This document shows positions 17,602 through 27,104 of a stretch of DNA of 64,000 bases, piece after piece (the first letter of the stretch is position 1; every line of letters starts with the position of its first letter). The stretch lies in contig NZ_BAPT01000056.1 in the NCBI RefSeq assembly GCF_025995235.1, positions 258,370 through 322,369 on the forward strand. The letters run 5' to 3'. Under the pieces are notes generated by a model. That model was given only the letters and a program-made list of their open reading frames with translations, searched no databases and had not been told where the DNA came from. The stretch is from Ameyamaea chiangmaiensis. GTDB lineage: Bacteria; Pseudomonadota; Alphaproteobacteria; Acetobacterales; Acetobacteraceae. Both the position numbers and the translations under genes were made by a program.

Positions 17602-18758
17602 GCCGATACCGTCTTTTGCATGATAAACGAGGGTTCCTGGCCCGATGCGCTGCCGATGCGATGGCGCGTCAGGGCGAGCATCATGCCGATGGTCAGGGCG
17701 ATCGACAGGGCGGAGGATCCACCGTACGAAATGAACGGCAGCGTCATGCCCTTGGTCGGGATCAGATGAAGGGTCGAGCCCATGTTGATGAAGGCCTGAA
17801 GCCCGAAACCCGTCGCCAGTCCGGCCGTCGCGACGATGACGAACGGGTCGTCCTCACGCATCAGCTTCAGCACACTGCGGACGACGATGAAGAGGAACAC
17901 AGCAATGATGAACAGGCAGACCAGCATGCCGTACTCCTCGCCCGCGACGGCAAAGACGAAATCCGCATGCGCGTCGGGCAGCAGGTCCTTGACCCGGCCC
18001 TCGCCCGGCCCGCGACCGGTCAGGCCGCCATTGCCGAACGCGCGCAGGGCGGTGTCGATCTGGTAATGGTCGCCGACATTGGGATGCAGGAACCGCTCCA
18101 CGCGGGAGCGCACGTGCGGAAATATGACGTAGGCGCCGAAGAACGCGCCGATCATGGCCGCGACGCCACCGGCCACAAGAACCAGATTTAGCCCGTCGAC
18201 GAAGAGCTGGGTCATGAACACCATCGTGATGACCGAGAGCATTCCGATATCCGGCTGGGATTTCAGCAGCACCAGAATGACGCCGAAGCCCACGATCGCC
18301 AGCGGCAGTCCGGGAAACATCCGCCGTTTGCGACGCTCGGCCAGCAGCCACGCGGTGACGACGGCAAAGCACGGCTTGAGGAATTCCGACGGCTGCACCG
18401 ACATCAGCGGCAGCGCGATCCAGCGGCGCGCGCCCTTGATCTCCATCCCGTGGACCAGGGTCATCGCCGTTGCGGCCAGCGCGAGCGCGCCGCCAACTAT
18501 CGCGAGTTTCTTGATCGCGTTCAGCGACAGCATCGACACGCCGAGCATTACCAGCCCCGCGAGGCTGAGGAAGATCACCTGCTTGAGGATGAACATGTCG
18601 CGTGACGCGCCGATACGCGTCGCCACCGCCGGACTGGCGGCCAGCATCAGGATATAGCCAAAGCTGATCAGCACGCCGACGGCCGCGATCGTCGGGCGGT
18701 CGACATTGCGCCACCAGCGGGCCAGCTTCGAATTGTCGGCGCGCGAGACGACGGCCAT
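17598..18758 (-). CDS. ftsW: septal peptidoglycan polymerase FtsW
   Basis: A 386-residue SEDS-family protein with about ten membrane helices. FtsW polymerises lipid II at the septum together with its partner transpeptidase FtsI, encoded upstream in this operon. Conserved pieces include GARRWI..P....QPSEFLK, KSQPDIGM with the catalytic-type Asp, YQIDTALRAFGNGGLTGRG, PDAHADFVFAVAGEEYG, and PFISYGGSS near the C-terminus. Five bases separate it from the murD stop. Confidence 0.96.
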   Translation of the reverse strand: MAVVSRADNSKLARWWRNVDRPTIAAVGVLISFGYILMLAASPAVATRIGASRDMFILKQVIFLSLAGLVMLGVSMLSLNAIKKLAIVGGALALAATAMTLVHGMEIKGARRWIALPLMSVQPSEFLKPCFAVVTAWLLAERRKRRMFPGLPLAIVGFGVILVLLKSQPDIGMLSVITMVFMTQLFVDGLNLVLVAGGVAAMIGAFFGAYVIFPHVRSRVERFLHPNVGDHYQIDTALRAFGNGGLTGRGPGEGRVKDLLPDAHADFVFAVAGEEYGMLVCLFIIAVFLFIVVRSVLKLMREDDPFVIVATAGLATGFGLQAFINMGSTLHLIPTKGMTLPFISYGGSSALSIALTIGMMLALTRHRIGSASGQEPSFIMQKTVSA

Positions 18759-18763
18759 GGCGT

Positions 18764-20164
18764 CTATGCTCCGGAGGAGGGTGGGGATGGCGTGGTTACT
18801 AGAGCATCCACCAGCTCAATGAAACGTAAACCGCGATGTTCGAAGCTTCGGAACTGGTCGAAACTGGCGCACGCGGGCGACAGCAGGACGGCCTCCGCCT
18901 GTAAGGTCTTGGCGGCGCTCAGGGATTCGGCCACGGCGGCGTCGAGCGTTTCGACAACGCGGTGTGCCACGCCATGCGCGGCCAGTGTCTCCGCAAGCGC
19001 GGGCGCGTCGCGTCCGATCAGCAGGGCCAGCGCGATTCGCGGGAAAAAGGGCGCAAGCGACGCTATGCCGCCCTCCTTGGCGATGCCGCCCGCGATCCAG
19101 ATGATGCGGTCGTGACAGCCCAGGGCGCGGGCAGCGGCGTCCGCGTTCGTCGCCTTGCTGTCGTCGATGAAAGCAACCCCGTCGATCGTGCGCACCCGCT
19201 TCTGGCGATGGGCCAGACCGCCGAAATCGCGCAGGGCGCCCGCAAGTCCGGCGCGCGGGGCGCCCAGGAACAGGGCGGCGGCGGCGGCGGCGGCGGCGTT
19301 TTCCGCATTATGTTCGCCGCGCAGGGCGGCTGCGGTCGCCAGGTCGGCGATCGGCCCCCGCGCGTCGCGCAGATGATGGTCCGGCGCGGAGACATCCGCC
19401 GATGGCGCGGCACCCGCGACGCGCAGGACCGGCACGCCGCGTGCGGCCAGGGTCGCCGCAATCGTGTCGCACGCGGCATCGCCCAGGCCGACCAGGGCCA
19501 GATCGTCAGGTCCCTGGTGATCGAAAATGTGGGCCTTGGCCGCGGCGTACCCCGCCATGTCGCCGTGTCGATCCAGATGATCGGGCGTCAGGTTCAGCAG
19601 GCAGGCGACATCGGCGTGGAACTGGTCCAGCCGTTCGAGCATGTAGGACGACATCTCAAGCACATAGACGCCGTTATCGGGCAAAAGCGGCAGGGAGAGG
19701 GCGGCGGGGCCAAGATTGCCGCCGGCGGCGACCGGAAAACCGGCGCGCTCGAGCAGGTGGGCCAGCAGAACGGTCGTCGTTGACTTGCCGTTCGTACCGG
19801 TAATGGCGGCGAAACGGGCCCGGGAGCCGGCTGCCCGAACCGCGCGAAAGAGGATTTCCGCGTCGGAGAGCACCGGGAGGCCCGCGGCAACGGCGGCGGC
19901 CGCCACGCCATGGGCGCGTTCGCCGCGATGGGGAATGCCGGGCGAAAGGACCAGCGCATCCACCGTCGCGAGATCCGCGATCGGCGCGATCCGCGCGCCG
20001 ATAGGCAGGGCGCCGACCGCCGCCCGGGCGGTATCGGAATCATCCCACGCCACCACCTCGGCGCCCATGGCGGCCAGCGCGCGCACGCTGGCTTCGCCAT
20101 TACGGCCGAGCCCGAGAACGGCGAAGCGCTGCCCCGCGAGCAGGGTGGGTGGGAACGCGGTCAT
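18764..20164 (-). CDS. murD: UDP-N-acetylmuramoyl-L-alanine--D-glutamate ligase MurD
   Basis: A 466-residue Mur ligase adding D-Glu. The N-terminal dinucleotide-type fold starts FAVLGLGRNGEASVRAL, the ATP loop is GTNGKSTTTVLLAHLL, then LEMSSYMLERLDQF, LNLTPDHLDRHG and the C-terminal KATNADAAARAL and FDQFRSFEHRG blocks. The start ATG overlaps the mraY stop as ATGA. Slightly Ala-rich, but no unusual extension. Confidence 0.96.
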   Translation of the reverse strand: MTAFPPTLLAGQRFAVLGLGRNGEASVRALAAMGAEVVAWDDSDTARAAVGALPIGARIAPIADLATVDALVLSPGIPHRGERAHGVAAAAVAAGLPVLSDAEILFRAVRAAGSRARFAAITGTNGKSTTTVLLAHLLERAGFPVAAGGNLGPAALSLPLLPDNGVYVLEMSSYMLERLDQFHADVACLLNLTPDHLDRHGDMAGYAAAKAHIFDHQGPDDLALVGLGDAACDTIAATLAARGVPVLRVAGAAPSADVSAPDHHLRDARGPIADLATAAALRGEHNAENAAAAAAAALFLGAPRAGLAGALRDFGGLAHRQKRVRTIDGVAFIDDSKATNADAAARALGCHDRIIWIAGGIAKEGGIASLAPFFPRIALALLIGRDAPALAETLAAHGVAHRVVETLDAAVAESLSAAKTLQAEAVLLSPACASFDQFRSFEHRGLRFIELVDALVTTPSPPSSGA

Positions 20165-21258
20165 CGGATTTTCAGCGTCGCCAGCCCGAACAGGCCAAGC
20201 ACGATCGCGACGATCCAGAACCGGATCACGATCTTGGGCTCCTGCCAGCCGAGTTTTTCAAAATGATGATGCAGGGGCGCCATCAGGAACACACGCCGCC
20301 CCGTACGCTTGAACCAGAAGACCTGAATGACGACCGACGCCGTTTCAAGGACGAACAGGCCGCCCACGATGCACAGGACCAGTTCATGCTTGACCGCCAC
20401 GGCGACCGAACCAAGGGCACCGCCCAGCGCGAGCGATCCGGTATCGCCCATGAACACGGCCGCCGGGGGGGCGTTGAACCAGAGAAAGCCGAGGCCCGCG
20501 CCGATCAGTGCTGCCAGAAACACCGCCAGTTCGCCCGTGCCCGGCACGGCGTGCAGTTGAAGGTAATCCGCGAAGACGTGGTTGCCGACCAGATAGGCGA
20601 TCAGAGAGAACACCAGGGCTGCGATGATCACCGGGCCGATGGCCAGCCCGTCCAGCCCGTCGGTAAAGTTCACCGCGTTGCCGAAACCGGCGATCGTCAG
20701 CATGGCGAACAGCGGAAAGGCGAAACCCAGAGGCAGCAGAAGGTCCTTGATGAACGGAAAGGCCAGCTGGTTCGCCAGTTCGGCGGGCATCAGATGTTCA
20801 AGCCACCAGCCACCGGCAAGCGACACCCCGAACTCGATGCCCAGTCGCGTGCGTGCCGACACGCCTTTCGTGTTGCGCTTGGATAGCTTGAGGTAGTCGT
20901 CCCAGAACCCCACCGCGCCAAACGCGGCCGTGATCAGCAGCACGCCCCAGACGAAACCGTTGCTGAGGTCCGCCCACAGCAGGGTTGCGACGAACCAGGC
21001 GATCAGGATCAGCATGCCGCCCATCGTGGGCGTGCCCGCCTTTTCCAGAACGTGACGCTCCGGCCCGAGGGCGCGGATCGGCTGGCCGCCGCGCTGGATG
21101 CGCTTGAGGCGCGCGATCAGTGGGTTGCCGAGCACCAGACTTATGATCAGCGCGGTCAGGCACGCACCACCCGAGCGGAAGGTGATGTAGCGGAAGACAT
21201 TGAAGATCGTGGTGGTGTGCACGCCGCCGTCATGGGCCGCGATCAGGTTATAGAGCAT
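20161..21258 (-). CDS. mraY: phospho-N-acetylmuramoyl-pentapeptide transferase MraY
   Basis: A 365-residue polyprenyl-phosphate transferase with about ten membrane helices that makes lipid I. The N-terminal part holds FRYITFRSGGA, the cytoplasmic loops hold GTPTMGGML, FWDDYLKLSKRNTKG (Asp pair for Mg), NFTDGLDGLAIG and FMGDTGSLALGG, and the C-terminus has MAPLHHHFEKLGW. Length matches the usual ~360. It is separated from murF by 9 bases. Confidence 0.97.
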   Translation of the reverse strand: MLYNLIAAHDGGVHTTTIFNVFRYITFRSGGACLTALIISLVLGNPLIARLKRIQRGGQPIRALGPERHVLEKAGTPTMGGMLILIAWFVATLLWADLSNGFVWGVLLITAAFGAVGFWDDYLKLSKRNTKGVSARTRLGIEFGVSLAGGWWLEHLMPAELANQLAFPFIKDLLLPLGFAFPLFAMLTIAGFGNAVNFTDGLDGLAIGPVIIAALVFSLIAYLVGNHVFADYLQLHAVPGTGELAVFLAALIGAGLGFLWFNAPPAAVFMGDTGSLALGGALGSVAVAVKHELVLCIVGGLFVLETASVVIQVFWFKRTGRRVFLMAPLHHHFEKLGWQEPKIVIRFWIVAIVLGLFGLATLKIR

Positions 21259-21267
21259 CGCTCCGCT

Positions 21268-22635
21268 TCATCTCCCAGTCGTCAGGGCGGACACGACATC
21301 ACGCATGCGGCTGCCCAGGCTGCCTTTGACCAGAACCACGTCGTCCGGTCGAAGCGCTGTCACCACATGCGGCGCCAGACTCGCGGCGTCCGGTGCCCAC
21401 GCGCCGCGTATAGCCTCTGGCGCCGCGTCGAAAAGCCCCTTCATGTGGGGACAGCAGCAAAAAAGCAGGTCGACGTTCGCCGTGACGGCCGGCAGCAGGG
21501 CCAGATGCTCGGCCTCGGCAAAGGTCCCCAGCTCGCGGATGTCCCCCAGAACGGCCACGCGGCGGGCGGACGGCAGAAGCCCCAGCACTTCGAGCGCCGC
21601 GATGGTCGAAATACGGGACGCGTTATAACTTTCGTCCAGAAGCTGGGCCGCGCCGGCAAGGACGGGGCGCAGTGCACCGCGCCCGTCACCCGGTCGGAAC
21701 GTCGCCAGCGCCGTTATGCCGGGGGCGGGGGCGAGGTCCAGTGCGACGAGCGCACCGATCGCCAGTGCGGCATTGCGCGCGAGATGGGCGCCCGGCGCGG
21801 CCAGGGTGACGGCGTTGTCCCGACCCTCCACGGTGACGCGAAAGGCGCTGCCGTCCGGGCGCAGATGAACATCGTCCAGCCGGATGTCGGCTGCGTCCCC
21901 GGAGCCCACACGCAGAATGCGGGCGTCGCCCTGTCGCGCGGCCTCGTCGAGCCGGTCCTGTCCGGGGGCGTCCATCGGCACGACGGCCACGCCCCCGCGA
22001 AGTGCTGCCAGAAGGCTCGCCTTCTCCCGCGCGATCGCGTCGAGACTGCCCATATTGCCGATATGCTGGGCCGCGATCGTGGTGATCACCGCGACGTCGG
22101 GGCGGATCATGGCAGCCAGCGGCGCGATCTCGCCCGGGTGGTTCATACCCACCTCGGCCACGCAGAACGGCGCCTCCGGTGGCATGCGCGCCAGAGTCAA
22201 CGGAACGCCCCAGTGATTGTTGTAGGAGGCGACCGAAAAATGGGTAGGACCATAAGCACCCAGCGCCGTGCGCAGCATCTCCTTGGTTGTCGTCTTGCCG
22301 ACGCTGCCGGTGATGGCGACGACACGGCCGCCGAAACGGGCGCGCGCAAAGACGCCCAGCGCACCGAGGGCGGCCAGGGTATCGGGCACGACCAGCGCGC
22401 GCGGGTCCTGCGTCGCCCGCGCGTCGTGCACCATGACGCAGGCCGCACCGCGCTCGAAGGCCGCGGCGACATGGGCATGGCCGTCGCTGTTGTCACCGAC
22501 GAGCGCGATGAACAGGTCGCCCGGCTGCACGGTGCGCGTGTCGATCGATACACCGGTCACCGCCACGTCATCGGCGCCGGCGAACCGGCCGCCGGTGGCG
22601 CGTTCCAGATCCGCACGGGTCCAGAGCGCGCTCAT
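21268..22635 (-). CDS. murF: UDP-N-acetylmuramoyl-tripeptide--D-alanyl-D-alanine ligase MurF
   Basis: A 455-residue Mur ligase joining D-Ala-D-Ala to the UDP-MurNAc-tripeptide. It begins with the typical substrate domain (GVSIDTRTVQPGDLFIAL), then the ATP loop GSVGKTTTKEML, the conserved YNNHWGVPLTLAR, EVGMNHPGEI, and the C-terminal DESYNAS and VLGDIRELG blocks. ATG 22635 overlaps the murE stop by 4 nt. Confidence 0.96.
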   Translation of the reverse strand: MSALWTRADLERATGGRFAGADDVAVTGVSIDTRTVQPGDLFIALVGDNSDGHAHVAAAFERGAACVMVHDARATQDPRALVVPDTLAALGALGVFARARFGGRVVAITGSVGKTTTKEMLRTALGAYGPTHFSVASYNNHWGVPLTLARMPPEAPFCVAEVGMNHPGEIAPLAAMIRPDVAVITTIAAQHIGNMGSLDAIAREKASLLAALRGGVAVVPMDAPGQDRLDEAARQGDARILRVGSGDAADIRLDDVHLRPDGSAFRVTVEGRDNAVTLAAPGAHLARNAALAIGALVALDLAPAPGITALATFRPGDGRGALRPVLAGAAQLLDESYNASRISTIAALEVLGLLPSARRVAVLGDIRELGTFAEAEHLALLPAVTANVDLLFCCCPHMKGLFDAAPEAIRGAWAPDAASLAPHVVTALRPDDVVLVKGSLGSRMRDVVSALTTGR

Positions 22636-24131
22636 GCGTACACCGACGGGGCCTGACCCGCGAGGGTGCGCAGGGTCGCGCAGTCGTCGAACGGATGGAC
22701 CACGCCGCCGACGATCTGTCCCTGCTCGTGGCCCTTGCCCGCGACGACCAGCAGGTCGCCCGCCCGCAGCATCGCCAGTCCTTCCGCGAGCGCCCGGGCC
22801 CGGTCGCCGATCTCAATCGCGCCGGGTGCGGCCTCCAGGATCGCGTGCCGGATCGAGGCCGGATCCTCTGAACGCGGGTTATCGTCGGTGACGATGGCGA
22901 CATCGGCCTGTGCCGCGGCGACGGCGCCCATCAGCGGACGCTTGCCGCGATCGCGGTCGCCGCCGGCCCCGAAGATACAGATCACCCGGCCCGTGGCGTG
23001 TGGCCGCACGGCGTCGAGCAGCCGGTGCAGGGCGTCGGGCGTGTGGGCGTAGTCCACGTAGGCGGCCGCACCGTTGGGCAGAAGGACCGCGCGCTCCATG
23101 CGGCCGCGTACGCCGCGCAAGGTCGCCAATCCGTCCAGCGCGCGGTCTACGTCGGCCTCGTCCGGTCCGGCCAGAGCGGCGGCGAGCAGCGCGTTGTCGA
23201 CCTGAAACCGGCCCAGAAGCGGCAGGACGATCGTCCGCCGCGCACCGCCGACGTCCAGAGCCAGCGTCTGGCCTTCGGGGCCCGGGTTGGCGCGGAGCAG
23301 GCGGATCGTCGCGTCGCCTTCGCCCACCAGGCGCAGGTTCAGCCGCCGGTCGCGCGCGATCCGGCGTAGGGCGGCCAGGGTGTCGGCGTCCATGTCGGCC
23401 ACGGTGGCGGCCAGCGCTCCTTCTGGCAGCAGGTCGGAAAACAGCCGGAGCTTCGCGTCCCGATACGCCTCGATCGTGCCGTGGTAATCGAGATGGTCGC
23501 GGGTAAGGTTGGTGAAGCCGCCCGCGGTAAACCCGACGCCGTCCAGCCGGGACTGTTCCAGTCCGTGCGACGATGCCTCCAGTGCCGCATCCTGCACACC
23601 CTTGCGCGCCAGCTCGGCCAGAACCGTGGCCAGCGCACGGGCGTCCGGCGTGGTCAGCGCCGGCGGGGCGTGGTCGAGCGGCACGGGGGCGATCGCGCCG
23701 AGCGTGCCGAGGCTGGCGGCCGGCCGTCCCCATCCCGTCCAGATCTGGCGCAGGAAGTCGACCGTGCTGGTCTTGCCGTTGGTGCCTGTCACGCCCACCA
23801 GATGGGCGGGCTGCGGACCGGCGAGGGTCGCGGCCATCCGGGCGAAGACCCCGCGCGGATCGTGCACGGCCAGCACGGGACAGGGCAGCCCGACGGGAGG
23901 TCGGGTGCCGTCGGGCGCCAGAATGGCCACCGCGCCCGCGCGGGCCGCATCGGCGATGAAGCGGCGACCATCGACGCGGGTGCCGGGCAGGGCGGCGAAC
24001 AAGGTGCCCGGCGCCACGGCCCGGCTGTCCTCGGTCACGGCGAGAACTTCGATCGCGCCACCATCCGCCATCGCCCGCGCGTTGACGTGGTTCGTGACCC
24101 CGGCGCTGGCGAGAAGATCGGCAAGCTGCAT
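22632..24131 (-). CDS. murE: UDP-N-acetylmuramoyl-L-alanyl-D-glutamate--2,6-diaminopimelate ligase MurE
   Basis: A 499-residue Mur ligase adding the third amino acid. Visible are DSRAVAPGTLFAALPG, the ATP loop GTNGKTSTVDFLRQI, ALEASSHGLEQ, NLTRDHLDYHG, and DDNPRSEDP, whose DNPR is the meso-diaminopimelate signature, so the peptidoglycan is the usual Gram-negative type. The C-terminus has GKGHEQGQIV. ATG 24131 is 4 bases after the ftsI stop; upstream in-frame codons overlap ftsI and were rejected. Confidence 0.96.
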   Translation of the reverse strand: MQLADLLASAGVTNHVNARAMADGGAIEVLAVTEDSRAVAPGTLFAALPGTRVDGRRFIADAARAGAVAILAPDGTRPPVGLPCPVLAVHDPRGVFARMAATLAGPQPAHLVGVTGTNGKTSTVDFLRQIWTGWGRPAASLGTLGAIAPVPLDHAPPALTTPDARALATVLAELARKGVQDAALEASSHGLEQSRLDGVGFTAGGFTNLTRDHLDYHGTIEAYRDAKLRLFSDLLPEGALAATVADMDADTLAALRRIARDRRLNLRLVGEGDATIRLLRANPGPEGQTLALDVGGARRTIVLPLLGRFQVDNALLAAALAGPDEADVDRALDGLATLRGVRGRMERAVLLPNGAAAYVDYAHTPDALHRLLDAVRPHATGRVICIFGAGGDRDRGKRPLMGAVAAAQADVAIVTDDNPRSEDPASIRHAILEAAPGAIEIGDRARALAEGLAMLRAGDLLVVAGKGHEQGQIVGGVVHPFDDCATLRTLAGQAPSVYA

Positions 24132-24135
24132 CGGG

Positions 24136-26250
24136 TCAGTCCAGTCGGGGGGTGGGGGGCGGCAGATGCGTCGACGGATGCGCGGCGACCGTCTGCACCC
24201 GCGCGCCCATCGCAGGCTGTTCGCGCGGGCGGAGATCGGCGACCGTGCTGTCGGGGCGCGAGGCTCGGCCGTGTCCGGCCGGCGGTTTGGTCGCGGGCTC
24301 GCGATTGCGGGGATCGCCGGGGTCGTTCCCCGGGCCGAGCGGCCGATAGCCGGGGGGCACGCCGGGTTCCATCGGGATCGCCAGCGTCGCGTCGATCTCG
24401 GCGGCGTGGGCCGCGTCGGGGAACAGGCTGAGCATCGGCCCCACGCGCGAGATGATCTTCGAGACGGTAGGGGCCGCGTTCCACCCGGCGGTCGTCCAGC
24501 CATGTGTCTGTGGAGTCGGCTTGGGACTGTCGAGCATGACATAGACGGCGTAGCGCGGCGCGTTCATCGGAAACACGCCCGTAAAGGCCGAGACGTTGAC
24601 GTGCTTGAGGTAGCCGCCGTGCGGCCCGATCTTTTCTGCCGTACCCGTCTTGCCGCCGACGAAATAGCCCGGCGATTCAGCGGATTTGCCGATACCCTGG
24701 GTCACGACGAGGCGCAGCATCTTGCGCACGATGGCCGAGTTCGCTTCCGAAAGCAGGCGCGGCCCTTCCGGCTGGACAACATCGTCGGCATCGGTTGCCG
24801 TTACTACGGCGGGTTTTGCCATGCTCGGGTCGGTGAGGGGCGCCGGGGCCGTCATTGCCGCCGGCGCCGTGGCCTGTGCGGGCGCGGCGGAGGCCCGCGA
24901 CACCAGTGTCGGCTTGACTAGGATGCCGCCATTGGCGGTCGCGGCCGTGCCACGGACGATCGACAGCGGCGGCTCGGCCACGCCGTGGCCGAAGCCGACC
25001 GTCATCACGGTGGAAATGCCCCAGTTGCGTGTCGCCGGGACGATCGGGCGGCCGGCTTCGGGCAGTTCGACGGGCACCGGCGCGAAGAAGCCCATGGCGC
25101 GCAGCCAGTCCTGCTGGCGCTGCGCGCCGACGTCCAGCGCCATGTGCGCGGCCGCCGGGTTCGAGGAGTACGCCATCACGGCGGGCATCGACAGCCATGG
25201 CGCGAAATGGTCCGTTTTCATGTCGGAGATGGTGAAACGGCCGATATGGATCGGAATGGTCGAAAATCGGTCCCACGGATGCGCCACACCCAGTTGCAGC
25301 GCCATGGCGGCGGTCTGGAGCTTGAAGGTCGAGCCGGGCTCATACATGCCGGTGACGGCGCGGTCGAAGCGTTCGTCATCGGTCGCATGCGCGTAATTGT
25401 TCGCGTCGTAGTCGGGCAGGCTGACCATGGCCACGATCTCGCCGCTGCGCACGTCCATCACGATCGCGCAGGCGCCGATGGCCTGAAAGTTGTCCTTGGC
25501 GGCCTGCAACTCGTCGTGGACCACGGCCTGGACACGCACGTCGAGCGACAGCGTCAGCGGCGTGCGGTCACTGGTCAGGCGCTTGTCGAAGAACCGCTCC
25601 ACACCGGCCACGCCGTGGTCGTCGATGTCCACCGCGCCCATGATGTGGGCGGCCGTGCGCCCGAGCGGGTAGTGGCGGCGCTCGCCGGGCTCGAAGTAGA
25701 TACCCGGAATGCCCAGGTTATTGATGGCGATTTCCTGATTGGGCGAAATGTCGCGCGCCAGATAGACGAACTGCTTCTTCAGCCCCAGCCGGCGCACGGT
25801 CTCGGCGCGGTCGAGGGCGGGCAGAACCTTCATCAGCTTGTCGGCCGCGTCCTCCGGGTCAATCAGTTCCTGCGGATTGGCATAGACCTGGGCCACCGGC
25901 AGCGAGATCGCCAGCGCCTGCCCGTTACGATCGACGATCGACGCGCGATGGACCTGCGGCAGTGTGAAATCACCGGCCATCAGGCCGCGTGGATCGCTCT
26001 TGGGGATGTCCGGCACCTGCGGCGCGATCTGGCGCTTTTCGGGTGCCATCGGCATCCAAACCGTCGCCGCGGCCAGTTTCAGCCCTACCGCGCCGAACAG
26101 GATGCCGAACCCGCCCGCAACAAACAGGAGCCGCTTGTGCATGACCTCGCGCGCGGCACGCAGGCGCAGGTCACCATCCGTTATCCGCACGTCTTCGCGG
26201 GCGGATCGGTCGGCCCGGGGCGTGCGCTGGTGACCGGCGTCGTCGATCAT
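24136..26250 (-). CDS. ftsI: septal transpeptidase FtsI (PBP3)
   Basis: A 704-residue class B penicillin-binding protein that cross-links septal peptidoglycan with FtsW. A charged cytoplasmic N-terminus precedes one membrane helix (about 39-62) and the PBP dimer domain (about 100-230). The transpeptidase domain has GSTFK (Ser307, Lys310), SSN (362-364) and KTGT (534-537). Two oddities are visible: an Ala/Pro-rich insertion at about 452-495 between SSN and KTGT, and a Pro/Arg-rich tail of about 75 residues. ATG 26250 has AAGGG six bases upstream. A 17-base gap follows ftsL. Confidence 0.95.
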   Translation of the reverse strand: MIDDAGHQRTPRADRSAREDVRITDGDLRLRAAREVMHKRLLFVAGGFGILFGAVGLKLAAATVWMPMAPEKRQIAPQVPDIPKSDPRGLMAGDFTLPQVHRASIVDRNGQALAISLPVAQVYANPQELIDPEDAADKLMKVLPALDRAETVRRLGLKKQFVYLARDISPNQEIAINNLGIPGIYFEPGERRHYPLGRTAAHIMGAVDIDDHGVAGVERFFDKRLTSDRTPLTLSLDVRVQAVVHDELQAAKDNFQAIGACAIVMDVRSGEIVAMVSLPDYDANNYAHATDDERFDRAVTGMYEPGSTFKLQTAAMALQLGVAHPWDRFSTIPIHIGRFTISDMKTDHFAPWLSMPAVMAYSSNPAAAHMALDVGAQRQQDWLRAMGFFAPVPVELPEAGRPIVPATRNWGISTVMTVGFGHGVAEPPLSIVRGTAATANGGILVKPTLVSRASAAPAQATAPAAMTAPAPLTDPSMAKPAVVTATDADDVVQPEGPRLLSEANSAIVRKMLRLVVTQGIGKSAESPGYFVGGKTGTAEKIGPHGGYLKHVNVSAFTGVFPMNAPRYAVYVMLDSPKPTPQTHGWTTAGWNAAPTVSKIISRVGPMLSLFPDAAHAAEIDATLAIPMEPGVPPGYRPLGPGNDPGDPRNREPATKPPAGHGRASRPDSTVADLRPREQPAMGARVQTVAAHPSTHLPPPTPRLD

Positions 26251-26267
26251 GAAAACCCTTGATCAGG

Positions 26268-27104
26268 TCAGTTGCTAAGCGGAACCGGCGGCGGCAGGCC
26301 ACCCCCGGTGTTGAACCCGAGCGACGACGCGCCCGCCGTCGGTCGCGCATCCGCATAGCGCCGGGGCGTCTGCACCACGGCCGGACGCCAGGCGGCGACG
26401 GTGATCGCGGCCGGGTGCGCCGGATGATAGGGCACGGCCGGCGCTGGGGCTACCGCGGCAACCGTGACCGGGCGCGTCATGCGGGCATCGGGGGTCGCAT
26501 GGTGGATGACCGGCGCATGCACGACGGCGGCCTCGGCAAGCTGCACCGGCTCCGGCGCGGCGGCGTCACGCGGCGCACGGACAGGTGCCGGACGGCGCGC
26601 CGCCACTTGGGCGACCTGCACGGGCTGCGTCGCCTGCGGACGTGGGGCCGGACGGTCCGCCTGTGCCACCAGCGCGGCGGCCGGTGGGGCGGTGTGCGCG
26701 GCGGGCGCGACCTTGGGGGCAGGTGCCGTCGTCCCGGGGCTGTAGGACTGGCCATGCGCGGCGGCAACGGCGGCACCGATCGCCTCGCGGGTATCGTCGA
26801 TGGCCGGGGCGGAGCCGGGCGCGGGCAGGCGCTCTTCCAGACTGGCCATACGGATGAACTGCTCCGGCGCCATCGGGCGCAGCGACGGCAGGAAGCGCGT
26901 GGCCAGCGTGCTCAGACGGTCGGGCTGGTTCAGCAGCGCCCACTGCGTGCGCAGCATCGCCGTCTGCTGCCGGACTTGCTGGGTCTGGTCCACGATGTGG
27001 GTGATCTGCTGGTCCAGCACCGTCGTCTGATGCTTCTTGCTGTAGAGGTACAGTCCGGAAAAACCGGCGAGCAGCGCGCAGAGAAGCGTGAAGGGCCTGA
27101 TCAT
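26268..27104 (-). CDS. ftsL: FtsL-like cell division protein with long Ala/Pro-rich tail
   Basis: A 278-residue protein in the ftsL position between rsmH and ftsI. Residues 3-21 form a membrane helix, and about 23-60 are rich in Gln/Thr/Val heptads that suit the FtsL coiled coil. The segment PDRLSTLATRFLPSLRPMAPEQ is the usual FtsL end. Typical FtsL proteins are near 100-120 residues; here about 180 further residues, nearly all Ala, Pro, Val, Arg and Gln, follow. FtsL links FtsB/FtsQ to FtsWI in the septum. Its start overlaps the rsmH stop by 4 nt. The name rests on position and the first 95 residues. Confidence 0.82.
   Translation of the reverse strand: MIRPFTLLCALLAGFSGLYLYSKKHQTTVLDQQITHIVDQTQQVRQQTAMLRTQWALLNQPDRLSTLATRFLPSLRPMAPEQFIRMASLEERLPAPGSAPAIDDTREAIGAAVAAAHGQSYSPGTTAPAPKVAPAAHTAPPAAALVAQADRPAPRPQATQPVQVAQVAARRPAPVRAPRDAAAPEPVQLAEAAVVHAPVIHHATPDARMTRPVTVAAVAPAPAVPYHPAHPAAITVAAWRPAVVQTPRRYADARPTAGASSLGFNTGGGLPPPVPLSN

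Noticed and set aside
22632..24542. A longer MurE starting inside ftsI
   Set aside because: The first 137 codons would overlap the end of ftsI and have no Mur ligase similarity; ATG 24131 fits the family start.
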